A stretch of 47,107 bases of DNA from Paracoccaceae bacterium (GTDB taxonomy: Bacteria; Pseudomonadota; Alphaproteobacteria; Rhodobacterales; Rhodobacteraceae), in the NCBI GenBank assembly GCA_017852835.1, contig JAFMKS010000002.1, positions 1 to 47,107 of the forward strand, read 5' to 3'. The notes beneath the pieces were generated by a model that was not told where the DNA came from, did no database searches, and saw only the letters and a list, made by a program, of their open reading frames with translations. Positions 8,468 to 17,003 of this stretch are shown here, piece by piece. The position numbers were made by a program, and so were the translations under genes. How positions within the stretch are numbered: position 1 is the stretch's first letter; each line of letters begins with the position of its first letter.

Positions 8468-9796
8468 ATGTTTGATAATCCTAATATTTCCCGCAAGAAA
8501 ATCGCGGTCATCGGAGCGGGAATTTCAGGGTTATCTAGTGCATATTATCTGTCTAAACACCATGATATCACACTGTTTGAGGCGGAAAATCGTCTAGGCG
8601 GCCATGCACGCACTAAGGTTTCTGGTATCAACGGTGATCAGCCCGTGGATACAGGATTTATTGTTTTCAACTTTGCAACCTATCCATATCTGACGCGCTT
8701 GTTCGATGAATTAGACGTGCCAATCAAGAAAAGCGATATGAGCTTTGCCGCAACCATCGATAACGGTCGCCTTGAATATGCAATGAACGGCATTGGCTCT
8801 CTTGTGGCGCAGAAACGCAACCTTATTCGTCCACAGTTTTACAAAATGATACGCGATATCTTTCGCTTTGGCGCTCGTGCAGAGGATGTCGCCAGTGATG
8901 ATAAGTCTATTGGCGAGTTTATTGATGAACTGCGCTTGGGTAAGTGGTTCAAAGAATATTACATGCTGCCCATGAGTGGCGCAATTTGGTCAACGCCGCT
9001 TGCAGACATTGATAAGTTTCCGTCAAAATCGCTTGTTCAATTTTTCCGAAATCATGGTTTGTTGGCGGGTGGTCAAACGCATGAATGGTGGACGGTTGAT
9101 GGTGGCAGTCGCGAATATGTGGCACGTATCGAAGCGGCACTTTTGAAAAATGGGGCGACCATCCAATTGGATGCGCCGGTACTTGGCGTGACGCGTGGAC
9201 CCTTGGACTGTTCGGTGCACATCAGCGGTCACAGCTTTGATGGGTTTGATGAAATTATTTTTGCCACCCATTCTGATCAGGCGCTGCGCATTCTGGGGTC
9301 CGATGCAACCAAGGATGAAAAAACTGCGCTTGGATCCGTACAGTATCAGGAAAATCGCGCCGTGCTGCATCGGGACGTGCGCCAAATGCCTCAACGCCGC
9401 GCGTGTTGGTCCAGTTGGGTTTATCGCTCTCAACAAGGAAGTATTGGTGTCACCTATTGGATGAACCTCCTGCAGGGGATCCCCGAAAGCGATCCATTGT
9501 TCGTTACACTAAACCCGACGGACGATATCCCAGATGAATTGATTTATGATGATGTGCAGTTTGCGCATCCATTGTTTGACGCAGCAGCAATTCGTGCGCA
9601 AACTATGATTAAGAATATGCAAGGTGCAAATCGTACATGGTTCGCCGGCGCTTATAACCGCCATGGTTTCCATGAGGACGGGATTGCAAGCGCCATGAGA
9701 GTCATCCGCGCGATGAGTGCGCCAGAACTATTGAAAGGTGATCGCCATGAAATTCACGGACAACGCGCTGAAGTCTCGGTTTCTGTCGGCGTGTGA
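8468..9796 (+). CDS. FAD-dependent amine-oxidase-like / NAD(P)-binding oxidoreductase
   Basis: KIAVIGAGISGLSSAYYLSKHHDITLFEAENRLGGHARTK dinucleotide-binding motif. Confidence 0.93.
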   Translation: MFDNPNISRKKIAVIGAGISGLSSAYYLSKHHDITLFEAENRLGGHARTKVSGINGDQPVDTGFIVFNFATYPYLTRLFDELDVPIKKSDMSFAATIDNGRLEYAMNGIGSLVAQKRNLIRPQFYKMIRDIFRFGARAEDVASDDKSIGEFIDELRLGKWFKEYYMLPMSGAIWSTPLADIDKFPSKSLVQFFRNHGLLAGGQTHEWWTVDGGSREYVARIEAALLKNGATIQLDAPVLGVTRGPLDCSVHISGHSFDGFDEIIFATHSDQALRILGSDATKDEKTALGSVQYQENRAVLHRDVRQMPQRRACWSSWVYRSQQGSIGVTYWMNLLQGIPESDPLFVTLNPTDDIPDELIYDDVQFAHPLFDAAAIRAQTMIKNMQGANRTWFAGAYNRHGFHEDGIASAMRVIRAMSAPELLKGDRHEIHGQRAEVSVSVGV

Positions 9797-10913
9797 GGGC
9801 GTTACCTCTGGCATTGTCGTCATCAAAACACCTGAGGGCGAAACGCATCGTTTTGGATCATCAGGTGAAGAAGCAGTTCTTGAAATGCACGATTGGGCCG
9901 TGGTCAGCGCGATGGCTGCACGTGGCCAAATTGGACTAGGCGAAACCTATGTACATGGATTGTGGGACACGCCGTCAATCGAAAGCATCATTCGTGTTGG
10001 TCTTGCAAATCGCGATACATTTTCTGATTTTGACGACGCGACGTGGTTGAATTCGCTAAAATATCAAATCATTGATCGTGTCGTGCGTGCGAATTCCAAA
10101 TCTGGATCGCAAAAAAATATCTACGCGCACTATGATGTTGGGAACGAATTTTACCAACTGTGGTTGGAAGAAACGATGATGTATTCATCGGGGATTTATA
10201 ATGATCCCGGTGATGATTTGACGGCCACGCAATATCGCAAAAATGACCGCGCATTGTCACGCCTAACCGATAAAGAAGGTATTTTGGAAATTGGTTGTGG
10301 GTGGGGCGGATTTGCCGAACGCGCGGCCGATCAAGGGCGTCACGTTACAGGAATTACCGTCTCAAAAGCACAGCGTAGCTATGCAGATGCGCGTTTAGAT
10401 GGTCGTGCCGACATTCAACTTTGTGATTATCGTGATGTGAAAGGCAAATTTGATAATATCGTTTCAATCGAAATGATTGAAGCGGTTGGCCAGCGCTACT
10501 GGCCCAGTTATTTTAGTGCGATCAAACAAAACTTGGCTGAAGGTGGACGTGCATTGATTCAGGCGATCACTGTTCCAGATGATAGCTTTGATTATTACGC
10601 CAAGGGTTCGGATTACATCCGCCAGCACGTTTTCCCAGGGGGATTGTTGCTTTCAAGTGCGCACATTGCACAACAGGCCAATAATGTTGGTTTGACTGTG
10701 AAAGACAACTTTGAATTTGGCCAATCTTATGCGTTGACCTGTCGAACATGGTCCGAACGTTTGGCGGCCAAAGCCAACAAAATAAAAGGACTGGGGTACG
10801 ACGATCCATTTTTGCGGCATTGGAAATTTTACCTTGATATCTGCGCCGCTGCATTTTCGGTGGGTCACACGCAGGTTGTTCAAGTTGAATTGGCACACGC
10901 CGAGAGTGCTTGA
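9747..10913 (+). CDS. Cyclopropane-fatty-acyl-phospholipid synthase family methyltransferase
   Basis: YAHYDVGNEFYQLWLEETMMYSSGIY; EIGCGWGGFAERAA; SIEMIEAVG; overlaps the 3' end of the upstream gene. Confidence 0.94.
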   Translation: MKFTDNALKSRFLSACEGVTSGIVVIKTPEGETHRFGSSGEEAVLEMHDWAVVSAMAARGQIGLGETYVHGLWDTPSIESIIRVGLANRDTFSDFDDATWLNSLKYQIIDRVVRANSKSGSQKNIYAHYDVGNEFYQLWLEETMMYSSGIYNDPGDDLTATQYRKNDRALSRLTDKEGILEIGCGWGGFAERAADQGRHVTGITVSKAQRSYADARLDGRADIQLCDYRDVKGKFDNIVSIEMIEAVGQRYWPSYFSAIKQNLAEGGRALIQAITVPDDSFDYYAKGSDYIRQHVFPGGLLLSSAHIAQQANNVGLTVKDNFEFGQSYALTCRTWSERLAAKANKIKGLGYDDPFLRHWKFYLDICAAAFSVGHTQVVQVELAHAESA

Positions 10914-10984
10914 ATAAAATATCGTTCAGCCTAATTCACTAAAAGACGACTTTGTAGCCACAGTCAAATCGGAGTATCGTAACG

Positions 10985-11599
10985 ATGAAATTTCTTACGA
11001 TTTTAGTAGTAATTTTGCTTGCCGTGATCGGTGTCAAATCGCGGTTTTTTAGCTTTTCGTCGCAGTCACCTAAGGATTATTCGCAAACTGGCCCACTATT
11101 TGTTTTGGATAAACATTTGAATGGACCCATCTTGTCCGAAGGCCTTATTTATGGTCCTGACGGTAAGGTGGGCGTGACTTTTGTCGCTAACATGATGGGG
11201 ACGTGGGACGGAGATAGCGGAACCCTCTCAGAAAGTTTTTCGTATTCAAATGGGAAAACCCAAGAACGAAAATGGTTCCTGAAAAAGGGCCCTGGTAACA
11301 CTTTTACCGCAACTGCAGATGACATCATTGGAACCGCACAGGGTGAAGTTTCGGGATCTTCAATTCAGTTAAAATATCGCATTGTCCTGCCCAAGGAATC
11401 TGGTGGGCATACGTTGGATGTTACGGATTGGTTGTACTTGGCCGAGAATGGGGCGATTTTGAACAGATCCGAAATGCGTAAATTTGGGATAAAAGTTGCT
11501 GAATTGGTCGCGACCATGCGTCCTGATCAGTCTGTCGTATCTCAGATAGCGCCAATGATGAACGGTGCTGCCGAACAAGAAAGTGCACCACTGAACTAA
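10985..11599 (+). CDS. DUF3833-like protein
   Basis: N-terminal hydrophobic segment, GPLFVLDKHLNGPILSEGLIYGPDGKV, and position in the amine oxidase-DUF1365-CFA locus. Confidence 0.7.
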   Translation: MKFLTILVVILLAVIGVKSRFFSFSSQSPKDYSQTGPLFVLDKHLNGPILSEGLIYGPDGKVGVTFVANMMGTWDGDSGTLSESFSYSNGKTQERKWFLKKGPGNTFTATADDIIGTAQGEVSGSSIQLKYRIVLPKESGGHTLDVTDWLYLAENGAILNRSEMRKFGIKVAELVATMRPDQSVVSQIAPMMNGAAEQESAPLN

Positions 11600-11664
11600 T
11601 CAGATTTGTAAGCTTGCGTGAAACATCCTATGGATATTCGCATAGTGTATCTGGGACGACACCT

Positions 11665-12099
11665 ATGGATTATATCAAGCTTGCATGCCTGAAATGCGGA
11701 CAAGGGAACCGTGTTCCCAAAGATAAGGTGTATCAGGGTCCAAAATGTGCCAGTTGCGGCGCAGGTTTGATGCCATCCAAAGTGTCTGAATTGTCGCCAA
11801 AGATATTTGAAAAGGCAAAGAATCTTGATGACGCTTTGCTTGTCGTTGATTTTTGGGCTCCTTGGTGCGGGCCATGCAAAACGATGACACCAGAGTTTGA
11901 AAAGGCTGCATCAAAATTATCAGGTAAGGCACGATTGGCCAAACTGAATACTGAGCAATATCAAAGCGTCGCAACGAAATTGGGCATTCGCGGTGTCCCG
12001 ACGTTGATTGGTTATCGTGACGGGAAGGAGGTGTTTCGTAAATCAGGCGCGATGCCTGCACAACAGATCGATATGTTGGTAAAAACGCACGCCAAATAG
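11665..12099 (+). CDS. trxC: Thioredoxin 2 (TrxC type with N-terminal zinc ribbon)
   Basis: CLKCGQGNRVPKDKVYQGPKCASCG zinc ribbon and VVDFWAPWCGPCKTM active site. Confidence 0.93.
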   Translation: MDYIKLACLKCGQGNRVPKDKVYQGPKCASCGAGLMPSKVSELSPKIFEKAKNLDDALLVVDFWAPWCGPCKTMTPEFEKAASKLSGKARLAKLNTEQYQSVATKLGIRGVPTLIGYRDGKEVFRKSGAMPAQQIDMLVKTHAK

Positions 12100-12102
12100 C
12101 AC

Positions 12103-12729
12103 TTAACGAACCTGCGCCAGGCAGTAGTAGGCCTGCACCTGTTCCTTGGTCATATAGGCTTCTTTTTCCAATTTTTCGATATCCCACAGCTTATCATCAG
12201 TGATGCTTTGTATTTCCTTATCAAACGCTTGGCTGCGATAAACGCCCTCATTGATGGTAAAACATAGGTAACCACCTGATTTTGTGATCCTAATCAATTC
12301 ACGAATAGCATGGGTTTTGACGTGTCCATGTGTGAATAGGCCTGCACTGATGATCGCATCGTATGCACCATCTGATATGGGTAGTGGATCATTCAAACTA
12401 TATTGAAAAAGCTTTGTGTACCCGCGTGTTTTTGCGTATCGCAGCATTTCGGCCGATAGATCGACACCGTCGAACGCAGCATATCCGCGTTTTGCCAATT
12501 CTACTCCGACGAGCCCAGTTCCGCATCCTGCGTCAAGGATCTTGGCATGTTTTTCAAGAACCGCAGAGAGAATTTCAACGGTCTTTGGCTGGGATATTGT
12601 GCCCAATGTTGCATCGTTATCGTGATCGTATTCCTTGGCCCATTCGTCATAAACCGCGCGCAGGGCATCATCATTGTCCTGCTTATCAACGTCCAACTTT
12701 TGGTAGTGATCCAATCCTTGTCCTGTCAT
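12103..12729 (-). CDS. Class I SAM-dependent methyltransferase
   Basis: ILDAGCGTGLVGVELAKRGY motif I; YDAIISAGLFTHGHV. Confidence 0.88.
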   Translation of the reverse strand: MTGQGLDHYQKLDVDKQDNDDALRAVYDEWAKEYDHDNDATLGTISQPKTVEILSAVLEKHAKILDAGCGTGLVGVELAKRGYAAFDGVDLSAEMLRYAKTRGYTKLFQYSLNDPLPISDGAYDAIISAGLFTHGHVKTHAIRELIRITKSGGYLCFTINEGVYRSQAFDKEIQSITDDKLWDIEKLEKEAYMTKEQVQAYYCLAQVR

Positions 12730-13196
12730 TTCAAATCCTTGCACCCTTTTTCGTAATAGCTTGCTCGGGCACTTTCTTGGTAAAGCGTCGTATTCGATAT
12801 ATAGCGGCCATCTTCTTCCTGAAGGATTTGTCGTTCTACGACACCCCTCACTTGTTCATAAAGCATCCCAATGACAAAGTCCTCACTTGGACCAGAATTC
12901 AAATAATATCCCCAATTTGCGGGTGCGTGTTCCAACCAACCTTCTTGGTTTGCACCTTTGAACTTTTCGATCTCGGTCATCATTTTGCGGGCATCTCTGA
13001 TGCCGGCCCAAACATGGTTTTCGTACTGCTCCAATAGTTTTGCACTATCTGCTTCTGCCATGAGTGGGATGATATGATGACAATAAAAGTGTTGGTAAGC
13101 CGATCGTGCTTTTTGTCCTGCTTCTTGCGCATCAGCGACAGAACAGAGAAGTGAAATTACGACTGCGGCCCTAACCAGCATTTGAAACCCCCTCAT
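12726..13196 (-). CDS. Secreted hypothetical protein
   Basis: Signal peptide MLVRAAVVISLLCSVADAQE; overlaps the methyltransferase start. Confidence 0.65.
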   Translation of the reverse strand: MRGFQMLVRAAVVISLLCSVADAQEAGQKARSAYQHFYCHHIIPLMAEADSAKLLEQYENHVWAGIRDARKMMTEIEKFKGANQEGWLEHAPANWGYYLNSGPSEDFVIGMLYEQVRGVVERQILQEEDGRYISNTTLYQESARASYYEKGCKDLK

Positions 13197-13609
13197 TCAA
13201 TTTTCCCAGAACGTAGTGACTTTACCTCTGCCCGTATTTTCTTGGACTTTAACCGCCGTTCTATTGCTCCACGGCTTGGTTTCGTCGGGCGGCGCCGTTT
13301 GGGAACGACCAAGGCTTTCTTTATCAAATCCTTTAGGCGATCTTGCGCGATCTCGCGGTTGCGGATTTGACTTCGTGTTTCATCACATTGGATGATGATT
13401 GCGCCGTCCACTGTCCATTTGGTGCCTGCGATTTTCTTTAATCGGGCCTTTACTGCAGCACTCAAATTCGGGGAGCGGTTTGCCTCAAAGCGCAGGGACA
13501 CTTTTGTCGAAACCTTGTTTACGTTCTGTCCACCCGGACCTGACGCGCGCACGAATTGTTCGGTGATTTCCCAATCTTGAATGCTGATATTATCGTTTAT
13601 CGTTATCAT
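13193..13609 (-). CDS. arfB: Alternative ribosome-rescue factor ArfB (YaeJ-type peptidyl-tRNA hydrolase)
   Basis: FVRASGPGGQNVNKVSTKVSLRF (GGQ motif) and basic C-terminal tail KALVVPKRRRPTKPSRGAIERRLKSKKIRAEVKSLR. Confidence 0.94.
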   Translation of the reverse strand: MITINDNISIQDWEITEQFVRASGPGGQNVNKVSTKVSLRFEANRSPNLSAAVKARLKKIAGTKWTVDGAIIIQCDETRSQIRNREIAQDRLKDLIKKALVVPKRRRPTKPSRGAIERRLKSKKIRAEVKSLRSGKIE

Positions 13610-13623
13610 ATCGCCAACTGATA

Positions 13624-13648
13624 AGGGCCGCCCGTTGCGGACGACCCT
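13624..13648 (-). promoter_or_regulatory. 11-bp hairpin just upstream of arfB (attenuator, terminator or RBS-occluding element)
   Basis: Minus strand AGGGUCGUCCG-CAA-CGGGCGGCCCU; all 11 pairs form only in the minus-strand RNA (two G-U wobbles become C.A on the plus strand). Weak U tract. Confidence 0.6.
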
Positions 13649-13713
13649 CGAGAATTTCGGAGGTGGGCCGGTTAGGCTTCACCAATTCGTTTGGTCAATG
13701 ACCAAGGGTTGCC

Positions 13714-13770
13714 TTAGTCAAGGACCTCCCAAACTGTTCCGACACCTCTCTCCAATACCTCTCTAGACAC
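13714..13770 (-). CDS. Candidate leader peptide ORF upstream of arfB (18 aa)
   Basis: AGGAGGT SD about 7 nt before GTG; fMSREVLERGVGTVWEVLD*. Confidence 0.55.
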   Translation of the reverse strand: MSREVLERGVGTVWEVLD

Positions 13771-13840
13771 TGGACCACCTCCTTTCACTATGTTTCAATA
13801 CTAGTGATGGTGCCACAGTTTCCAAAAAAGTCAAAATGTT

Positions 13841-14494
13841 TTAATTCGCAACAGATGTTGTATTTGCTTGCAAACGTGCGACCAAGACACGGAACGGGAC
13901 CAACGCAATCAACGCCAGCAACAGTTTTACGCCCCAATCGGCAATCGCCAATGATACCCATAGGGGTGCATCACCGCCGAACAACAACAATGGCGCGCTA
14001 TCCCATGCCCAGTTGATTTCTGCATTTTGTGCTTCGCTGAAAAACGGAATGGATGTTGAAAATGCGATGGTGAAAAAGATCGCAGTGTCTAGCGCAGATC
14101 CAATTACAGTTGATGCCAATGGAGCACGCCACCACGCACCGCTACGCAAACGGTCAAAGATGGCAACGTCCACCAGTTGCGCGGTCAGGAATGCGATCCC
14201 TGACCCAATTGCAACACGAAACGCAACGGCGGCATAGGGGCCATATTCGCTGTCAAACATGATCTGGCTACCGATCAGGGAACAAATGATACCCGTTACA
14301 AAGCCGACAAATACGACACGGCGCGCTGCAGCTGGTCCGTAAACACGGTTCATCAGGTCAGTGACCAAAAAGGCAAATGGATAGGTAAACGCACCCCATG
14401 TGAGAAGGCCATCCAATAGCAAAAATTGAACAAGGATATTTGAGGCGACCACAATCGTGGCCATGGCGATTACGCCAGGAAGAAGTTTTGTCAT
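13841..14494 (-). CDS. Queuosine precursor transporter (VUT family, YhhQ-like)
   Basis: Multi-pass membrane protein; FAFLVTDLMNRVYGPAAARRVVFVGF is a VUT/YhhQ signature. Confidence 0.92.
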   Translation of the reverse strand: MTKLLPGVIAMATIVVASNILVQFLLLDGLLTWGAFTYPFAFLVTDLMNRVYGPAAARRVVFVGFVTGIICSLIGSQIMFDSEYGPYAAVAFRVAIGSGIAFLTAQLVDVAIFDRLRSGAWWRAPLASTVIGSALDTAIFFTIAFSTSIPFFSEAQNAEINWAWDSAPLLLFGGDAPLWVSLAIADWGVKLLLALIALVPFRVLVARLQANTTSVAN

Positions 14495-14501
14495 AGCTTT
14501 A

Positions 14502-14532
14502 TCCGTTTTTATCGAAGGTGTTCGGAGACTCG
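14502..14532 (-). promoter_or_regulatory. Candidate preQ1-I riboswitch (H-type pseudoknot) in the yhhQ leader
   Basis: Minus strand CGAG-UC-UCCG-AACACC-UUCG-AUAAAAA-CGGA: P1 CGAG/UUCG, P2 UCCG/CGGA, A-rich L3; CGGA overlaps the likely SD 7 nt before ATG. Confidence 0.55.
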
Positions 14533-14589
14533 GTTCCCAATCGGAAACGAGACGCGTTTAAAGTCACTTGGATGAAATGGCAAGCCCAC

Positions 14590-15477
14590 TTAGTTCGACC
14601 GTAAAACTCCAACACATTGCTGTGGTAGTCGCGCCAATGTTAGGGGCGGCTTTGGTTTCGGTTTGGGCGCATTGGGATTTGGGGGCGGCGGGTTCAAAAT
14701 ATCACGGACCCAACGTTCTGCATCCTTACATCCATCACCTGGCGGTGGTGGCGCCTGATTTTTGCAATTTGTTGCGCCCACTGGACAGGAAAGGCGTACA
14801 TGAAAATGATAATGGTGTCCCCACCACGGACGCACCTTATTCAACCATGCCCGATCCCCATTTTCATCTTTGCACATTTGAACCTTGGCCCCTGGGAAAA
14901 CAAAGATGCGGGCGGTGCGCGGATCGGATGCGGCTGCTTTGACGATGTTGTGGTGTTGTTTGGTCCACTGATCGTTAACGTAGGCGCCATTCGCACGGCG
15001 CATTGAAATGGATGATATCTCCTCGCGTTGTTTCGGGCTGAGTGCCAGATCGTCGGCAGGGCGCATCCAGATGTCGATATCCAACCCAATTTGATGGCTT
15101 GCATGGCCCGTTAACATCGGACCGCCACGCGGTTGAGAGATATCGCCAATATACAAACCGTTCCATCCTGATTGCCGTGCCGCCTTGGCAGAGAGGTCTT
15201 GGATGAAATCAATCGCGATTGGGTGCCCCCAGTTGCGATTGCGTGACAATCGCATCGCCTGCCATGTTGATCCAGTTTCTGCCAGTTGTTCGGCCCCAGC
15301 AACGCATCCTTTGGCATAACTACCATAGGGGGCGGGACGCTGTTCTGATCCACGTTCAACTGTGCCAAACAAATGTTTGGCTTCTTTCGTACTTAGACGG
15401 GCCACCAACTCAGGATCATAATTTGAACAGGAGGATAGCCAGATCAGGCTGGATAGGATTAGAAATCTGAAAATCAT
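14590..15477 (-). CDS. mepA: Penicillin-insensitive murein endopeptidase
   Basis: GHASHQIGLDIDIWMRP and GHHYHFHVRLSCP metal-binding motifs; lipobox LSSC. Confidence 0.93.
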   Translation of the reverse strand: MIFRFLILSSLIWLSSCSNYDPELVARLSTKEAKHLFGTVERGSEQRPAPYGSYAKGCVAGAEQLAETGSTWQAMRLSRNRNWGHPIAIDFIQDLSAKAARQSGWNGLYIGDISQPRGGPMLTGHASHQIGLDIDIWMRPADDLALSPKQREEISSISMRRANGAYVNDQWTKQHHNIVKAAASDPRTARIFVFPGAKVQMCKDENGDRAWLNKVRPWWGHHYHFHVRLSCPVGATNCKNQAPPPPGDGCKDAERWVRDILNPPPPNPNAPKPKPKPPLTLARLPQQCVGVLRSN

Positions 15478-15555
15478 AAACGCATTCCTTTAGACAAACC
15501 CTAACAAGGAAGCGGTTGAAGGCAAATCATTTCTAAACCAAGTGCAAAGCCTTGC

Positions 15556-16914
15556 CTATCTTGCGTCACCCTTGGCATTCACACCAATTAGGAACACAAG
15601 GCCCACTACGAACAGGATTACAATGGGGGATACACCCAATCGCGCACTGTCAGTGATGGTTGTGGCGATTGTGATTAACAATGGCGCCAAGAATGCTGTG
15701 GCCCGACCCGATAGGCCATAAAGGCCGAATTCAATCGTTTCTTTTCCGGGCATTGCATGGCGCACCATCAAACTGCGGCTGGCAGATTGCAACATGCCAC
15801 CCATGCCCCCGATTAAACATCCGCACAGCATGAACAAATTATCAGGAAGTGTTGATCCTGCGGCCAGTTCGACTCCAAAGAAATGCGTCTTGCTCATCCC
15901 GATAATGACAACACAAACACCCATTAGAATGAAAATCGTTAGGTAAATGACGGGCTTGGGTCCGATACGATTATCCAACTTACCACCCAGCCAACTAAAC
16001 AAACCTGCGGAAATCGCGGCAACGATTCCAAAGGTTCCAATTTGAACAATGCTCCAATCCAGAACAAGGCCCGCATAAATCCCGCCAAATGTATAAAGGC
16101 CGTTTAATGCATCGCGGTAGAACATTGATGAAATCAGGAATTTACCCTGACTGGGTCTATTTGTGACGCCTTTGATCGCCTGCCACAGGGTTCTCATTGC
16201 GCCGCCTAGGCTGGGCCTACGATTGGGAAGGTGCCCTTCACGCACCCACAGGAAATATGGGATTGAGAAAACCAAGCACCATAATGCGGCAAAGGGGCCC
16301 GCAAAACGTGTGCCTTCCTTCTCTGCAGGGTCAAATCCAAACAGTGGATCAAGATTTAGGAATATGGTTTTGCCGTTTTCCTGGCCAACAAAAAGCAGCA
16401 GTATAATGACCAAAGACAATACGCCACCGACATAGCCAAAGGCCAACCCTGATCCGGAAATCCCACCTACGCTGTCGTCATCCCCTAGGTCTGGTAATTG
16501 CGCACTTGCAAAAATAAATGCCAGTTCAGCGCCAATGTAGCAGATCACAAAGGCTACCAACATTGTCACTAGGTTGGATCCCGCGGGATCCATAAACCAA
16601 GTCGCGGCGGCCCCAAAAATTGCTGCAGCGGTGAAAAAGGAAATCCATGGCATCCGACGCCCAGAAGAGTCCGCGATTGCACCCAGCACTGGGGCAGAAA
16701 AAGCAATGATAAGGCCTGCAATCGTAATACCCGTTGACCAGAGCGTTTGCGCGCGAGCATCCGCAGATTGTTCAGATAGCCCGCCAGACGCATAATATTC
16801 TGTCGCAACCTGCGCAAAAAATGGGGCGAAAATGAAGGTTAGTAATAAGGTGAAAAACGGCTGACATGCCCAATCAAACCAGTACCAACCCCAGATCGTT
16901 TTTCTCTGTGACAT
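15556..16914 (-). CDS. MFS transporter, UMF1/Atg22 family
   Basis: WYWFDWACQPFFTLLLTFIFAPFFA and GAIADSSGRRMPWI motifs; 12-TM pattern. Confidence 0.9.
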   Translation of the reverse strand: MSQRKTIWGWYWFDWACQPFFTLLLTFIFAPFFAQVATEYYASGGLSEQSADARAQTLWSTGITIAGLIIAFSAPVLGAIADSSGRRMPWISFFTAAAIFGAAATWFMDPAGSNLVTMLVAFVICYIGAELAFIFASAQLPDLGDDDSVGGISGSGLAFGYVGGVLSLVIILLLFVGQENGKTIFLNLDPLFGFDPAEKEGTRFAGPFAALWCLVFSIPYFLWVREGHLPNRRPSLGGAMRTLWQAIKGVTNRPSQGKFLISSMFYRDALNGLYTFGGIYAGLVLDWSIVQIGTFGIVAAISAGLFSWLGGKLDNRIGPKPVIYLTIFILMGVCVVIIGMSKTHFFGVELAAGSTLPDNLFMLCGCLIGGMGGMLQSASRSLMVRHAMPGKETIEFGLYGLSGRATAFLAPLLITIATTITDSARLGVSPIVILFVVGLVFLIGVNAKGDAR

Positions 16915-17003
16915 GTGCTCCCTCATTTTTTACTCACAAAACGCAAGTATTTATTGAGGGTCAAGAATTAAGTGGCCATGGAATGCAATTTGACCCAAAG
17001 CTA

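Noticed and set aside
11675-12187. 170-aa minus-strand ORF antisense to trxC
   Set aside because: Overlaps an unambiguous thioredoxin; no motif or RBS support.
12363-13037. 224-aa plus-strand ORF spanning the methyltransferase and secreted protein genes
   Set aside because: Runs antisense across two supported genes; arginine/histidine-rich shadow translation.
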